From: UBA11346 sp038060575
Lineage (GTDB): Bacteria > Planctomycetota > UBA11346
NCBI GenBank assembly: GCA_964652775.1
Contig: CAZZAM010000039.1
Coordinates: 1-36,959 of the forward strand
DNA length: 36,959 bases
Direction: 5' to 3'
Shown here: positions 17,164-25,936 of the stretch, in pieces
Layout of the letters: the number at the start of each line of letters is the position of its first letter
Numbering within the stretch: position 1 is the stretch's first letter
Position numbers and translations under genes: made by a program
The notes under the pieces: model-generated
Databases searched by the model: none
Told to the model about the DNA's origin: nothing
The model's input: the letters and a program-made list of their open reading frames with translations, nothing else

Positions 17164-18828
17164 GTGTCCTACCATGCGTGCAATATGGCTGAATTAGCCC
17201 GCTCTGGACGTTCCGTACCACCACCTGCGGGCGGACGCGAACCGCCGCACAATTTGGATTTGGAACGGGCCGTACTCGCCGTTCTGCTGGATGGTCGTCA
17301 CGCCGTGGCCATGCAGAAGGTGCGACCACTTGCAGCGCATCCACTCCTCTTCTGGTCGCGTGACCATCGTCTCATCTATTTGGCTTGTCTGGAAATTGAT
17401 GACAGTGGGCATCCGATTGATGCCCCAGCGGTTGCGGAAATGCTGTCGCGCCTGCGCTTTGATGCGGCCCTGGATCGTCTGCGTCAGGCTCAGCTCCTAT
17501 TTGAAACCGACGAGCTTGATCGCATTGGTAAAGACCGCTTGAAGCGACTGTGGAGTTGGAATGAGAGTGATCGCACGATCGATGAGCAAGCTAGCACGCT
17601 TGCGGCCATCGGTGGTACGCAAGTCGTTTTGCAAATTCTCGATACGCCCGGTTCCAATGCTGCGATCGAGCGGAATGCAAAACTCCTGCGTGATTATTAT
17701 CTCAAACGCCGACTGATTGCCCGTCTGGGTGAAATCAGCGATCGTGCCCATCTGACCACCGATGAATTTGGCGTGTTGATCGATCGGGCTGGCCAAGCCG
17801 TCTTGGATCTCGGGCGGCTTGATAGTACCGTTATGGTGCACGAGATGGCGAAGGTCGCGGCTGAGACGATGGAGGCGATACGTGATCGCATGGATCATCC
17901 CGACCAGGGTGTGAAGACCGGTATGGTCGATATCGACAACCGACTGATGGCCTTGCGTCCTGGTGGTGTCTATGTGTTGGCTGCCAGGCCCGGCGTGGGC
18001 AAGACCTCGCTCGCCCTGCGCATCGTCCAGGGCATTGTCAGCCATCCCGAGAATCCCCAGCGGGTGTTGTTCTTCTCGCTCGAAGTCGATCGTCGCGATC
18101 TGGTCAAGAAGCTCATCGCTGCGGTTGGAAAGATCGAATTCCGCGGCCTGGATATGGGCACGTTGCCCGAGCAGGAATACGAACGCCTGGAAGAAACAAT
18201 CCGTCAGATCAGCGACTGGCCGATGGAAATGATGGATGTTGCCGATTTGACTGTGCATCGCGTCCGTTCGGTCGTAAAGCGGCGCATGCTCGAAACCAAT
18301 AATGGCTTGAAGCTCGTCGTGATTGATTACTTGCAGTTGTTGCAGGCCACCCGTTCTGACCAGGACGAATACTCCAAGATCAGTGAGATCACCAGAGTAC
18401 TCAAAGTCATGGCACAGGAGTTGAAGATCCCGATTGTGGCGTTGTCCCAGATGTCACGTGATAGCGAAAAAGGCACGGCTCCACGCGAGCCACGCCTATC
18501 CGACTTGCGTGGCTCAGGATCCATCGAACAGGATGCCGATGCGGTCTTGTTCATCCATCGAGTGGACAGCGAGGACATGCATGGCCCAGACGCGCATCGC
18601 ACGATCAAGGTCATCATTGCCAAGAATCGCTTTGGTGAGACTGGGCACACCTTGATGCGGTTCTTCCCTGCCAAGATGAGCTTTGAACAGGCCGCGATGG
18701 AAGACGACGACAGCGAGGGCGGCCATGGATCTCAGGTTGGCCAAGTCTATGCCCAACGCGGAGAACGGCTGCGGGCCCAACCCGGAGCGGCTGAAGATAT
18801 GTTTGCCGACGGCGCACCGACCCCGTAA
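17164..18828 (+). CDS. dnaB: Replicative DNA helicase DnaB
   Basis: Hexameric replication-fork helicase. The product has the DnaB N-terminal helical domain (about 28-115), a linker (about 168-255) and the RecA-like C-terminal domain with Walker A ARPGVGKTS (274-282), Walker B LKLVVIDYLQLL, the ALSQMSRDSEKG segment and LSDLRGSGSIEQDADAV. About 40 residues between the N-terminal domain and linker (112-150) appear additional compared with E. coli DnaB. The start is uncertain: GTG 17164 (554 residues) has a weak GGAT upstream, while ATG 17185 (547 residues) has none. The last 50 residues are acidic and variable. It lies 84 bp after holB. Confidence 0.93.
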   Translation: MSYHACNMAELARSGRSVPPPAGGREPPHNLDLERAVLAVLLDGRHAVAMQKVRPLAAHPLLFWSRDHRLIYLACLEIDDSGHPIDAPAVAEMLSRLRFDAALDRLRQAQLLFETDELDRIGKDRLKRLWSWNESDRTIDEQASTLAAIGGTQVVLQILDTPGSNAAIERNAKLLRDYYLKRRLIARLGEISDRAHLTTDEFGVLIDRAGQAVLDLGRLDSTVMVHEMAKVAAETMEAIRDRMDHPDQGVKTGMVDIDNRLMALRPGGVYVLAARPGVGKTSLALRIVQGIVSHPENPQRVLFFSLEVDRRDLVKKLIAAVGKIEFRGLDMGTLPEQEYERLEETIRQISDWPMEMMDVADLTVHRVRSVVKRRMLETNNGLKLVVIDYLQLLQATRSDQDEYSKISEITRVLKVMAQELKIPIVALSQMSRDSEKGTAPREPRLSDLRGSGSIEQDADAVLFIHRVDSEDMHGPDAHRTIKVIIAKNRFGETGHTLMRFFPAKMSFEQAAMEDDDSEGGHGSQVGQVYAQRGERLRAQPGAAEDMFADGAPTP

Positions 18829-18876
18829 CCGAACCAGAAAAAACCATCTTACTAATTACGCTGAAATAGGTTACGG
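18823..18876. other. Inverted repeat around the dnaB stop codon
   Basis: CCGTAACC (18823-18830) pairs perfectly with GGTTACGG (18869-18876) across 38 bases, with the dnaB stop codon inside the left arm. No T-run follows. It could be a 3'-end structure of the dnaB message or chance. A second short repeat, ACGGT-N6-ACCGT (18946-18961), lies just before the ribosome site of the next gene. Confidence 0.3.
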
Positions 18877-18975
18877 ATAATCATTGGGATCATACAGCAG
18901 CGCTGATTCAGGCATTCATCGATTGGTGGTTATTACCCATGTCCTACGGTTGTCTTACCGTTCAGGGGGACTCCC

Positions 18976-19716
18976 ATGATCGCCGCCGCCATCACGCCAG
19001 AGCAGGTTGCTAGCGACCCGTTGTTGGCCCGCTATCGCGAATTCAGAGACGATGCCTCGCTGCAAGAAATCATGCGCGAGCACCTTCCGACGCTGCGCGT
19101 GGTTGCGCGGCGCATTCTCCATCGGCCTGATCTCGTTGAAGATGCTGTACAGGAGGCGTTCATCCGTTTCATCAGGTCACGCGATGATATCCGTGGGCCG
19201 ATTGGCCCTTGGCTCAGTACCGTCGCCTTCAACGCGGCATTGAATCTGTTGCGCTCTGAATCAGTTCGTCGTCGCCGCGAATCGGAATTCGCCAGCGATT
19301 CCGGTCTGCGTGAAGCCAGTCAGGCTCTCGATGAGGAAGTGCGCCGCCTGATCGGTGAATGCATAGCGACGCTCGAAGACGCACAGCGTTCGGTCATTGC
19401 GCGGGTGTTCTTCCTTGGCAAGACACAGGCTGAAATTGCGATTGAGGATGGGGTCACTCAGGTCGCTATCCATAAACGCATGCGCAAGGCCCTATCCCAG
19501 TTGCGCTGGCAGATCATTAAACATGGTTTGGGTGATTGTTTTGCCGCAGTTTCGTCGGGTTTCTCGCGTCCAGCTCATGCAGGTATGACGCCACCCGATC
19601 CAGCGATGCTCTCGCTGCTCGCCCTGTCCAGTTTGCCGGCGATATTCGAACGCGCGTGCCGCGTTGGCACGCGAGCAGGATTATCCTGTGCGGCACTCGC
19701 CTCGAAGGTTGCCTGA
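18976..19716 (+). CDS. ECF sigma factor with C-terminal extension
   Basis: A 246-residue RNA polymerase sigma factor of the ECF group. Region 2 (about 30-98) contains RRILHRPDLVEDAVQEAFIRF, a clear -10-recognition helix, and region 4 (about 119-175) contains ARVFFLGKTQAEIAIEDGVT followed by the recognition helix. After region 4 there are about 65 extra residues with a hydrophobic stretch (MLSLLALSSLPAIF), a form seen in PVC bacteria where the tail may sense a signal in place of an anti-sigma factor. AGGGGG precedes ATG 18976. Its gene converges with a minus-strand gene 16 bp downstream. Confidence 0.88.
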   Translation: MIAAAITPEQVASDPLLARYREFRDDASLQEIMREHLPTLRVVARRILHRPDLVEDAVQEAFIRFIRSRDDIRGPIGPWLSTVAFNAALNLLRSESVRRRRESEFASDSGLREASQALDEEVRRLIGECIATLEDAQRSVIARVFFLGKTQAEIAIEDGVTQVAIHKRMRKALSQLRWQIIKHGLGDCFAAVSSGFSRPAHAGMTPPDPAMLSLLALSSLPAIFERACRVGTRAGLSCAALASKVA

Positions 19717-19732
19717 CCGACGTTAGACATGG

Positions 19733-20113
19733 CTAGAAGCCGATACGATACAGTCGTTCGCCAACCGCATTGAGTCGGAATGCAAGCAGTGCGATGGCTC
19801 GTTTGCGTACCAAGGTCTTTTTCGCCTCGACGCGCAGCGTCATGACTAGGATTTCAACCAGCCGATCTTTGTCGGCAGGCAGCATGCGATTGAGGTGCTG
19901 AGATAGCGCTCGGCGCGTGTCTCCGTCAGGATGGCCGACGTGGTTGATTAATTCCTGAATATCGTGGAAGTCCCCCGCTTGTTTTGCTGGGTAATGAGCA
20001 TCAACAAGTCGTCCAAGAATGGCGTGGAGTAGTTCTGCGATCGCAACCGTGATGGCGGCGATCCCGGAGCCAACGCGTTTGCAGATATGCGCTAATGAAC
20101 GCAGCAGATGCAT
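19733..20113 (-). CDS. Small helical protein, HEAT-like, unknown function
   Basis: A 126-residue protein, almost entirely alpha-helical. It has a hydrophobic segment (about 14-33) that may be a membrane helix or reentrant segment, and a C-terminal half with HEAT/ARM-like helical pairs (DTRRALSQHLNRML, then LVRKRAIALLAFRLNAV). I do not recognise a family. ATG 20113 follows GAGGG; a longer frame to 20164 is possible but lacks such a site. It is last of the minus-strand pseudopilin gene group, 123 bp after the HEAT-repeat gene. Confidence 0.62.
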   Translation of the reverse strand: MHLLRSLAHICKRVGSGIAAITVAIAELLHAILGRLVDAHYPAKQAGDFHDIQELINHVGHPDGDTRRALSQHLNRMLPADKDRLVEILVMTLRVEAKKTLVRKRAIALLAFRLNAVGERLYRIGF

Positions 20114-20236
20114 ACAAGACCCTCGAACATGGGACCCGTCCGAGGCCGGCCTAATAACCGTCAAACCGTGGGCGATGCCCGTATTTCGAGTATTCTGGGA
20201 TACCGCGAGACCCGATTGGGCGAAACTGTCCCGTGC

Positions 20237-21169
20237 CTAATTGCGTTTGATGCGACGCGATTTGAGCACAAACATACGCGTCATCTGTTCGATCTTCGGG
20301 TGCTTCGCGAGCCAGCGTTTTCCATAGATGATGGCGACAGCCGTAAGCCCTATGAGACCAACCAAGCAGCCGAGCAGAATGAGACTGCCTTTACTCAACC
20401 ATGGATTCGGTTTTTCCGGAAGATCGATGACTCCAGTTGTCGTTGGTCCGGACTTTCCCACCGTTGGTTTGTCGACGGGGCTAGAAGTGCTCCTGGTGCT
20501 CGCTGGTCGCGCGTCTGGTTTGATCGCGGCAATGGCAATCTGCGCTGCAGCTGTGTTGAGTGTGACCAGGCCTTCGCGAGCTAAGGCAGCGATGCGTGGA
20601 CTGGAGCTTGATTGCACGAGATCACTGAGGGCTCCAACCACCTGATCACGCCCAGCGCGTTGCATCAGCAGTGGATGAATTGCGGCGCGGACGGCGTTGC
20701 TGTCGCCCTTGGCAGACGCTGCCTGTAGTGCGGCAATGCTAGCAGTGGTCGATTTCACGACCTCCTCATGCCAGGCCGCCCAAACACTGGCGTCAGCTCC
20801 ACCAATATTATGTCCGGTGAGCGCCGTCAGTGCAGCCCCGAGTTCACTGGCGGCTGCAGGATCAGCGGCGCGCATGGATAGGATAATCATCGGAATTGCA
20901 CCATCGTCATGCAGCCGGGAGGCGGCACCGATTGCAGCCAGACGAACCGACGCATTTCCGTCAGCAATGCGCGAGCGGGCCATCTCCAGCTCTTGCTGCG
21001 AATGCGCGCCCTTCCTGCCGAGTTCAACCAGGGCAGCAATCGCAACGCTAGAATTCGAGCTCAACAACCGCTCGCTGAGCGGAGTTGCATCGGCCGCGCA
21101 GGCAATAGCTGTAAAGGACAGCAGTATGGCGCAGGCGAGGTGGCACCCGAGCCGGTTGGTCTTGGTCAT
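20237..21169 (-). CDS. Exported HEAT-repeat protein with C-terminal membrane helix
   Basis: A 310-residue protein with a signal peptide (cleavage near residue 26), alpha-helical repeats of the HEAT type (about 30-215, such as VAIAALVELGRKGA and VRLAAIGAASRLHDDGAI), a Pro/Thr/Ser-rich linker (about 220-252) and one membrane helix (about 257-278) followed by a basic tail. The repeats would therefore face the periplasm. The ATG overlaps the stop codon of the preceding pilus gene as ATGA, so its translation is probably coupled. A longer frame to 21232 overlaps that gene more deeply and lacks a better site. HEAT repeats bind proteins; a role in pilus or secretion assembly is inferred from position only. 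Confidence 0.75.
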   Translation of the reverse strand: MTKTNRLGCHLACAILLSFTAIACAADATPLSERLLSSNSSVAIAALVELGRKGAHSQQELEMARSRIADGNASVRLAAIGAASRLHDDGAIPMIILSMRAADPAAASELGAALTALTGHNIGGADASVWAAWHEEVVKSTTASIAALQAASAKGDSNAVRAAIHPLLMQRAGRDQVVGALSDLVQSSSSPRIAALAREGLVTLNTAAAQIAIAAIKPDARPASTRSTSSPVDKPTVGKSGPTTTGVIDLPEKPNPWLSKGSLILLGCLVGLIGLTAVAIIYGKRWLAKHPKIEQMTRMFVLKSRRIKRN

Positions 21170-22590
21170 TGAGAGAGTCCGAGGTCCGATGCGCGCCAGC
21201 CTACAACAACGAGGGTGGGAGGGAAAGGCCAAGCTAAATTGGTCAGGGACTCGTCATAATGGAAGGCAAAGTTGCCGTTCACCTTGCCAGTACCGGTGTT
21301 GTCCTTGTAGGACCCGCAGACCATCGATCCATAGTAATCGAAGGTGCCGTTGAGGTCAAACGTCGCGCTCGGTGCCATAATCACCGCGCCCAGCGAGGCG
21401 GTGCCGTTCATTTGAATGTCGAAACCATTACTGCTGCCATCAGTGCCATCCAACGTGCCAGTATACATGGAATAGATCTGGAGCGATCGCGGATTGGTCG
21501 GGCAGCCAACGACGATATTTCCATTCAATTTGGTTACCCCCAATGACGGATTGTAGTCGTTCTGGAAAATGCGAACGGTCGCGGTGGCCGGAATCTCCCA
21601 GTCTTTGGTAATGATCAGGGGGCCATCTAAGTAAATGTCGATGACCGCGCCGGCTGCGATTGCGATGCCATTATTGGTAGCCTCGTCAATCTTCGAACAG
21701 CGGTATACGCCGGTCACCATCGGATTGCCGCATGCTGCACCGGATGTTGTGGTGAAGGTTCCCAGTGGTCCCGGCAATGCGATGGCACCAGCCGGTGGAT
21801 TGTAGGTCAGCGCTGGCATCGGCATATTGATCTGCGATCTGACGGTACCGTTAACGTTCCCAGGTTGCTGAACCGTGATGGTGCCGTTCGAGGACAGATC
21901 ACCCTTGGAACCGTGGGGTGAAGCAGCATAGCTCGCTGCACCGGAATTCGAATCCCAGCTATCAGTCGTAGCGGAGCCCATGAATTGATAGCCGTTCATA
22001 GCGAACATGGCCTGGCGATAGGAATCACTAGGAAACTCGGTGAAGACTGCCTCGACCTGGCGACGGCGGAAACGTTCTTGATCCTGGACGGCGTTCTTGG
22101 TTCCGTCGGCATTGAGATAGACGGCCGGACCAGCAACTGCAGATACGGCGGTGATCTGATACAGATTTCGACTACCGCTGGTGCCATTGATGGGAATGGT
22201 CATGGCCCCGAGATACTTCCAGGTGGATATCACTTGGGTGCTGACAGAATCGACGCCATTCAACGTTTTCTTCCCATTATACGTGGCGGCCAGAGCTAAA
22301 GACGCGCTCGTGATATCTACGGGAGTTGCGCCTGGCAGTCTGGCGTTTGCGAGTTGGGTCAACAGGTCTGAGGCATTTTGCAGATAATTGAACGACAGAT
22401 TTGCAACTGATTCCGCGCTGACGGTCAAATTGAAACTGGCAATCCGCTGTTGGCCCAACTTATTGGAACTGATCGTCATGCTGGTCAGCGACATGGCGAG
22501 GGTCATCAACAGTACCATGGCAACGGTGGCGATGACCAGGGCAACTCCGCTGCGGGAAGTCGAGGACATGGAAGGTGGGTAGTGATGCAT
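21166..22590 (-). CDS. PilX-like pilus assembly protein
   Basis: A 474-residue protein with the N-terminal layout of PilX-type minor pilins: short polar start, Ser-Arg-Ser-Gly and a long hydrophobic helix (VALVIATVAMVLLMTLAMSL, about 15-34). The remainder is a beta-rich, Asn/Gly/Thr-rich passenger. Near the C-terminus is a repetitive part resembling domains fused to PilX_N in environmental bacteria (GAVIMAPSATFDLNG). ATG 22590 follows AGGA. It is third in the minus-strand series after the PilV-like and Ig-repeat pseudopilins and overlaps the HEAT-protein gene by four bases. Export through the type IV pilus route is inferred. Confidence 0.8.
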   Translation of the reverse strand: MHHYPPSMSSTSRSGVALVIATVAMVLLMTLAMSLTSMTISSNKLGQQRIASFNLTVSAESVANLSFNYLQNASDLLTQLANARLPGATPVDITSASLALAATYNGKKTLNGVDSVSTQVISTWKYLGAMTIPINGTSGSRNLYQITAVSAVAGPAVYLNADGTKNAVQDQERFRRRQVEAVFTEFPSDSYRQAMFAMNGYQFMGSATTDSWDSNSGAASYAASPHGSKGDLSSNGTITVQQPGNVNGTVRSQINMPMPALTYNPPAGAIALPGPLGTFTTTSGAACGNPMVTGVYRCSKIDEATNNGIAIAAGAVIDIYLDGPLIITKDWEIPATATVRIFQNDYNPSLGVTKLNGNIVVGCPTNPRSLQIYSMYTGTLDGTDGSSNGFDIQMNGTASLGAVIMAPSATFDLNGTFDYYGSMVCGSYKDNTGTGKVNGNFAFHYDESLTNLAWPFPPTLVVVGWRASDLGLSQ

Positions 22591-22604
22591 GGGAATCCTC
22601 GCGA

Positions 22605-24878
22605 TCAGTAGGTGCGCGTGGCTGATCCGGTCAGACCACCGGTATCAGAGATGGATGCGGACGTCGAGCCACCGGCCGCCAACTTGAATCCTGCAATATA
22701 AAACTGAGTTGAAGTCAGCGTTGGAGCCCCTCCGGTTCCCGTGGCTTCAGCCGTAATCCATCCGCGCCGCAAGGTGACAGTTCCACCGGTAGCGAGGGGC
22801 GGTAGGGTGCACGAAAATGACGGTGTATAGAGCGTCCGTCCAGTGTCTGCCGCCACCGTCCCGAGGAAGTTGTAGGTGTTCCCCGTGCCCGAGCGCGCGC
22901 CGATGGTAACGATCGGCGCGCTTGCTGCTGCAGCGACAACCAGTGTCGTTGTGGCAGTGGTGGATCCTGCCGAATTCGTTGCCGTGTACGTCAGTCCATA
23001 GCTGGCTACCGTTGTCGGCGTGCCGCTCAGCGCCCCGTCTGTTGCGTTTGGCATGGTGATGGTGGAGGGGAGGCCCGAAATAGCGTACGAAGTAATGGAT
23101 GGCGTTGCCGATGGCGTGTAGCTGAACAGCGTGCCGGACGTGGCGTTGAGCGTGCTGGGCAGGGTGAAGCTGGGCACGGTCATGCCGGTTACGGCTACAG
23201 ATACGGTTGCTGAGCCGGAACCATACGAGTTGGTTGCCGTGACCACGACCGATTCGGTGGTGGTGCTTCCGCTTGGATTTCCGGACAGCAGACCGGAGGT
23301 GGTGTTCAATGACATCCACGACGGTTTGCCGGTTGCGCTGTAACTGGTGGGCGTGTTCGTCGCTGCAATCTGGTACGTGAACGGAGTTCCAACCGCAGCT
23401 GATGCGGTTGTGGCACTGGTGATTACTGGTAGCGGAGCTTGCATGGTCAGGGTGAGCGTTGCAGATCCGGTGCCGGTGACGTTGGTTGCGCTAATGCCAA
23501 TGGCGTAGGTGCCGTTGGCTGTGACAGTACCACTAATCACGCCAGAAGATGTATTGCAGGTCAGTCCAGTTGGCAGACTGGAGGCCGCATACGATGTCGG
23601 CGTATTGCTGGCAGTAATCTGATAGCTGTAGGCGGACCCAGCGGTGGCGGTGGCAGTGAGCGCACTGGTGACCGCCGGTGCTGGTGGTGGAGCTGTGGTC
23701 ACCGAGATGATCAGACTCACTGCAGCAGACGTGCCGCTGCTGTTAGTGGCGGTCATTGAGGCAGTGGTAGTTGAGACGGAGGAGACCGATCCAGTGATGA
23801 GGCCAGTACTCGTCGAATAACTCAGGCCAGTGGGAAGCCCGGTAACTGCATAGGAAGTTGCAGAATTGGTGGCGACGATCTGGTACGAAATGGCAGCGGC
23901 AGTGTACGCATTGATGGCCTGCTCACTGGTGATCACTGGAACCGGGCCGTTAACGGTCAGAGTGACGGTTTGCGTGTCACTGCCTGCGTCGTTTGATGCC
24001 GTAACGACGACGGTTGAGGTGCCGGTGGAAATCGGTGTTCCCGAAATGCGCCCTGTGTAGGTGTCGCAAGTCAAGCCGCTGGGAAGACCGGACGCTGAGT
24101 AGCGGGTCGGATCATTGCTGGCCGTTATATCGTAAATGTAGGCAGTGTTTACGTATCCTGTCGATGTCGTTGCGCTGCTGATATCGGGTGCGAGGACGCC
24201 TGTACCGGTGAACATGGACGAGCGCAGATAGACGGCGCTTTCGATTTCGCGGTATGGCTTGACGCCATTCACAGCATCGCCGGTATAGGCAGTGACATGG
24301 ACTGACAGACGGTTGCCGATAACCGCAGTCTGGGTGTTGTCGGGTTGGGTGATGGCGAAACCGCGGCGTAAGGTGCCGCCAGTTGGTGTGTATTCCCAGA
24401 CGAGATTCGTGGCAATCTCCTTCTCTGGTATTGCTGTCCCGATGGAGACGCCGGTGGTTGGATTCAGGTTCAACACAGTTCGGTATAACTTGGCAGTCCC
24501 ATCACCTACTGGGTGAAAGCGCAAGATGATTCCGGTGGTGTACTGCATGACGCGATCCAGCGACGAGGCCGAGCCACCATTGGTCACCGAAAAACCAGTG
24601 CAGGTTTTGAAGCTGTACAGATCATCGCCGGTATCACTGGTCGTTGTCCAGGCGGAACCATCGAGATAGATTTTGTTGATGTCGGCAAAGCGCAGATCGT
24701 GAATGATGGTATTCAAGCCGCGATTAGTCTGGTCGGCCGATGCGTCATTCGCCCATATCGCTGAGCGCATCTGGATTCCGTTGCTTGTAGCCATGAAGGC
24801 GATGGCAATCACGGAGGCCAGGATGCTGACGGAAATCAATGTTTCGAGAAGGGTGAGGGCGCGTCGTGGGTAGTACAT
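22605..24878 (-). CDS. Pseudopilin with five Ig-like repeats
   Basis: A 757-residue prepilin-like protein. It starts with a class III signal: RRA, then LTLLE at the cleavage point (after Ala7), then the hydrophobic helix to about residue 31. Glu at mature position 5 is present; Ala replaces the usual Gly before the cut. The body up to about 228 is PilW/GspJ-like. Five putative-Ig (He_PIG-like) repeats follow (about 230-313, 314-399, 400-483, 484-567, 568-652). Each shows a Y-x-I-x-A-S/T-N opening, a SYA-x-S/T-G-L/K-P-S/T turn and an SG-T/N ending. A separate C-terminal domain follows. Usual minor pseudopilins are 150-250 residues, so this one is greatly enlarged and may present an adhesin. 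Confidence 0.85.
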   Translation of the reverse strand: MYYPRRALTLLETLISVSILASVIAIAFMATSNGIQMRSAIWANDASADQTNRGLNTIIHDLRFADINKIYLDGSAWTTTSDTGDDLYSFKTCTGFSVTNGGSASSLDRVMQYTTGIILRFHPVGDGTAKLYRTVLNLNPTTGVSIGTAIPEKEIATNLVWEYTPTGGTLRRGFAITQPDNTQTAVIGNRLSVHVTAYTGDAVNGVKPYREIESAVYLRSSMFTGTGVLAPDISSATTSTGYVNTAYIYDITASNDPTRYSASGLPSGLTCDTYTGRISGTPISTGTSTVVVTASNDAGSDTQTVTLTVNGPVPVITSEQAINAYTAAAISYQIVATNSATSYAVTGLPTGLSYSTSTGLITGSVSSVSTTTASMTATNSSGTSAAVSLIISVTTAPPPAPAVTSALTATATAGSAYSYQITASNTPTSYAASSLPTGLTCNTSSGVISGTVTANGTYAIGISATNVTGTGSATLTLTMQAPLPVITSATTASAAVGTPFTYQIAATNTPTSYSATGKPSWMSLNTTSGLLSGNPSGSTTTESVVVTATNSYGSGSATVSVAVTGMTVPSFTLPSTLNATSGTLFSYTPSATPSITSYAISGLPSTITMPNATDGALSGTPTTVASYGLTYTATNSAGSTTATTTLVVAAAASAPIVTIGARSGTGNTYNFLGTVAADTGRTLYTPSFSCTLPPLATGGTVTLRRGWITAEATGTGGAPTLTSTQFYIAGFKLAAGGSTSASISDTGGLTGSATRTY

Positions 24879-24892
24879 GGTGGGGTCTCCGG

Positions 24893-25348
24893 TCAGCGGC
24901 GTGCGGTATAGTGGTAGAAAGTCTCAATCGTCGCTGGACCCAGCGAGTCGGTCCAGGAAACCGTAAAGCGGATAAGCACACGTTTGAGGGTGGTGCCGTT
25001 TTCGGCAACCTTCTGAACCTTCATTGGCAGCGTTTGTCCCGAGGCGACACCGTATTCGTTGAAAGGCCCAGGCAGTCCGCTCACCGCGAAGTAGAGAGTG
25101 TCGCCGGATCCGAATCGACCGACCGTAGAACCAGTCGGACTATTGAACAACTCGTCATAGGTATAGGCCTGGAAGTCTTCCAGTTTATCTTGGATCGCGG
25201 CAAAGGCGCGGTCGATATTTTGCGTATGGTTGCTGTGGGCGCTGGAGGAACCCATTGAACCAATCCCGGCACAGAGACCGATGGTGACGATGGTCATCGC
25301 AACCATGACCTCGATGATGGACATGGCAGTACGGTGGTAACGGGTCAT
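24893..25348 (-). CDS. PilV/GspI-like minor pseudopilin
   Basis: A 151-residue prepilin-like protein. MTRYHRTA is the leader, cut after Ala8, and MSIIEVMVAMTIVTIGLCAG begins the mature helix with Glu at position 5. The remaining part is a small globular domain. The ATG at 25348 follows AAGGACG at good spacing. A longer frame to 25510 would put the prepilin signal in the interior and is therefore rejected. It is the first gene of the minus-strand pseudopilin group; the next begins 14 bp after its stop. Its peptidase (PilD) is not in the window. Confidence 0.82.
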   Translation of the reverse strand: MTRYHRTAMSIIEVMVAMTIVTIGLCAGIGSMGSSSAHSNHTQNIDRAFAAIQDKLEDFQAYTYDELFNSPTGSTVGRFGSGDTLYFAVSGLPGPFNEYGVASGQTLPMKVQKVAENGTTLKRVLIRFTVSWTDSLGPATIETFYHYTARR

Positions 25349-25936
25349 GGGTTTCGTCCTTTGCTGGCCTGCTTGGCACTGGCCAGGATTGAGGTCATCC
25401 GCTTGGAGAATATCCTGGGACATCGAGGACGTCACCAAGTTTGGCTCGCCCAGCCGCACGGGTGGGCGGCTATGCGTTGATAGATGGCTCAGGCGTTGAT
25501 AGTTGGTCATGGCGGGCGACTCGTGGCATTTCTATACCACTTCGTGTTCACGAGTTGGTGTAGTGATTGCCTACAGGATAACAGCCTCTGATGCAAGCTC
25601 TGTTGGGCATCGGGGTTGTGAATTTTATCCGGATTCTCGATACGCAGGTGTTGAAGCAGCGCCGGTGAATTGGCTTTCACAAAACAACCGATAAATGTAC
25701 CACGCAAAGGTTTCTCGCGTCCACGCTGTTGTGTTACGCCAATGATCTATGTTGCCAAACTTGACTGGCACTCGAAACGCAGCCGCGTGGTCTCAGTGTT
25801 GGAGCGTAGTTCCTGCTTCCACCGGCCAAGCAGTAGCTACCGCATATAGCTATGATGCGAATGGTTACAAATCAGGGAATGCCGTGAGAAAAGTCGTATG
25901 TCCGCGTCGATAGTTAGTTATCGGCGATACGGTCGC
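25349..25936. other. 588-bp intergenic region with a 10-bp direct repeat
   Basis: No gene was found here on either strand. The visible structure is a direct repeat GCGTTGATAG at 25474-25483 and 25493-25502 (period 19, about two helical turns), 125-155 bp upstream of the pseudopilin start. A short inverted repeat AGCCGC/GCGGCT (25452-25471) lies beside it. These could be an activator-binding site for the pseudopilin operon. No promoter with a clear consensus was seen. Confidence 0.4.

Noticed and set aside
17497..18258. 253-codon minus-strand open frame inside dnaB
   Set aside because: Mirror of the dnaB frame with no motif; dnaB itself is certain.
25503..25694. 63-codon plus-strand frame in the gap before the AraC gene
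   Set aside because: No ribosome site, no motif and irregular composition; it does not look like a gene.
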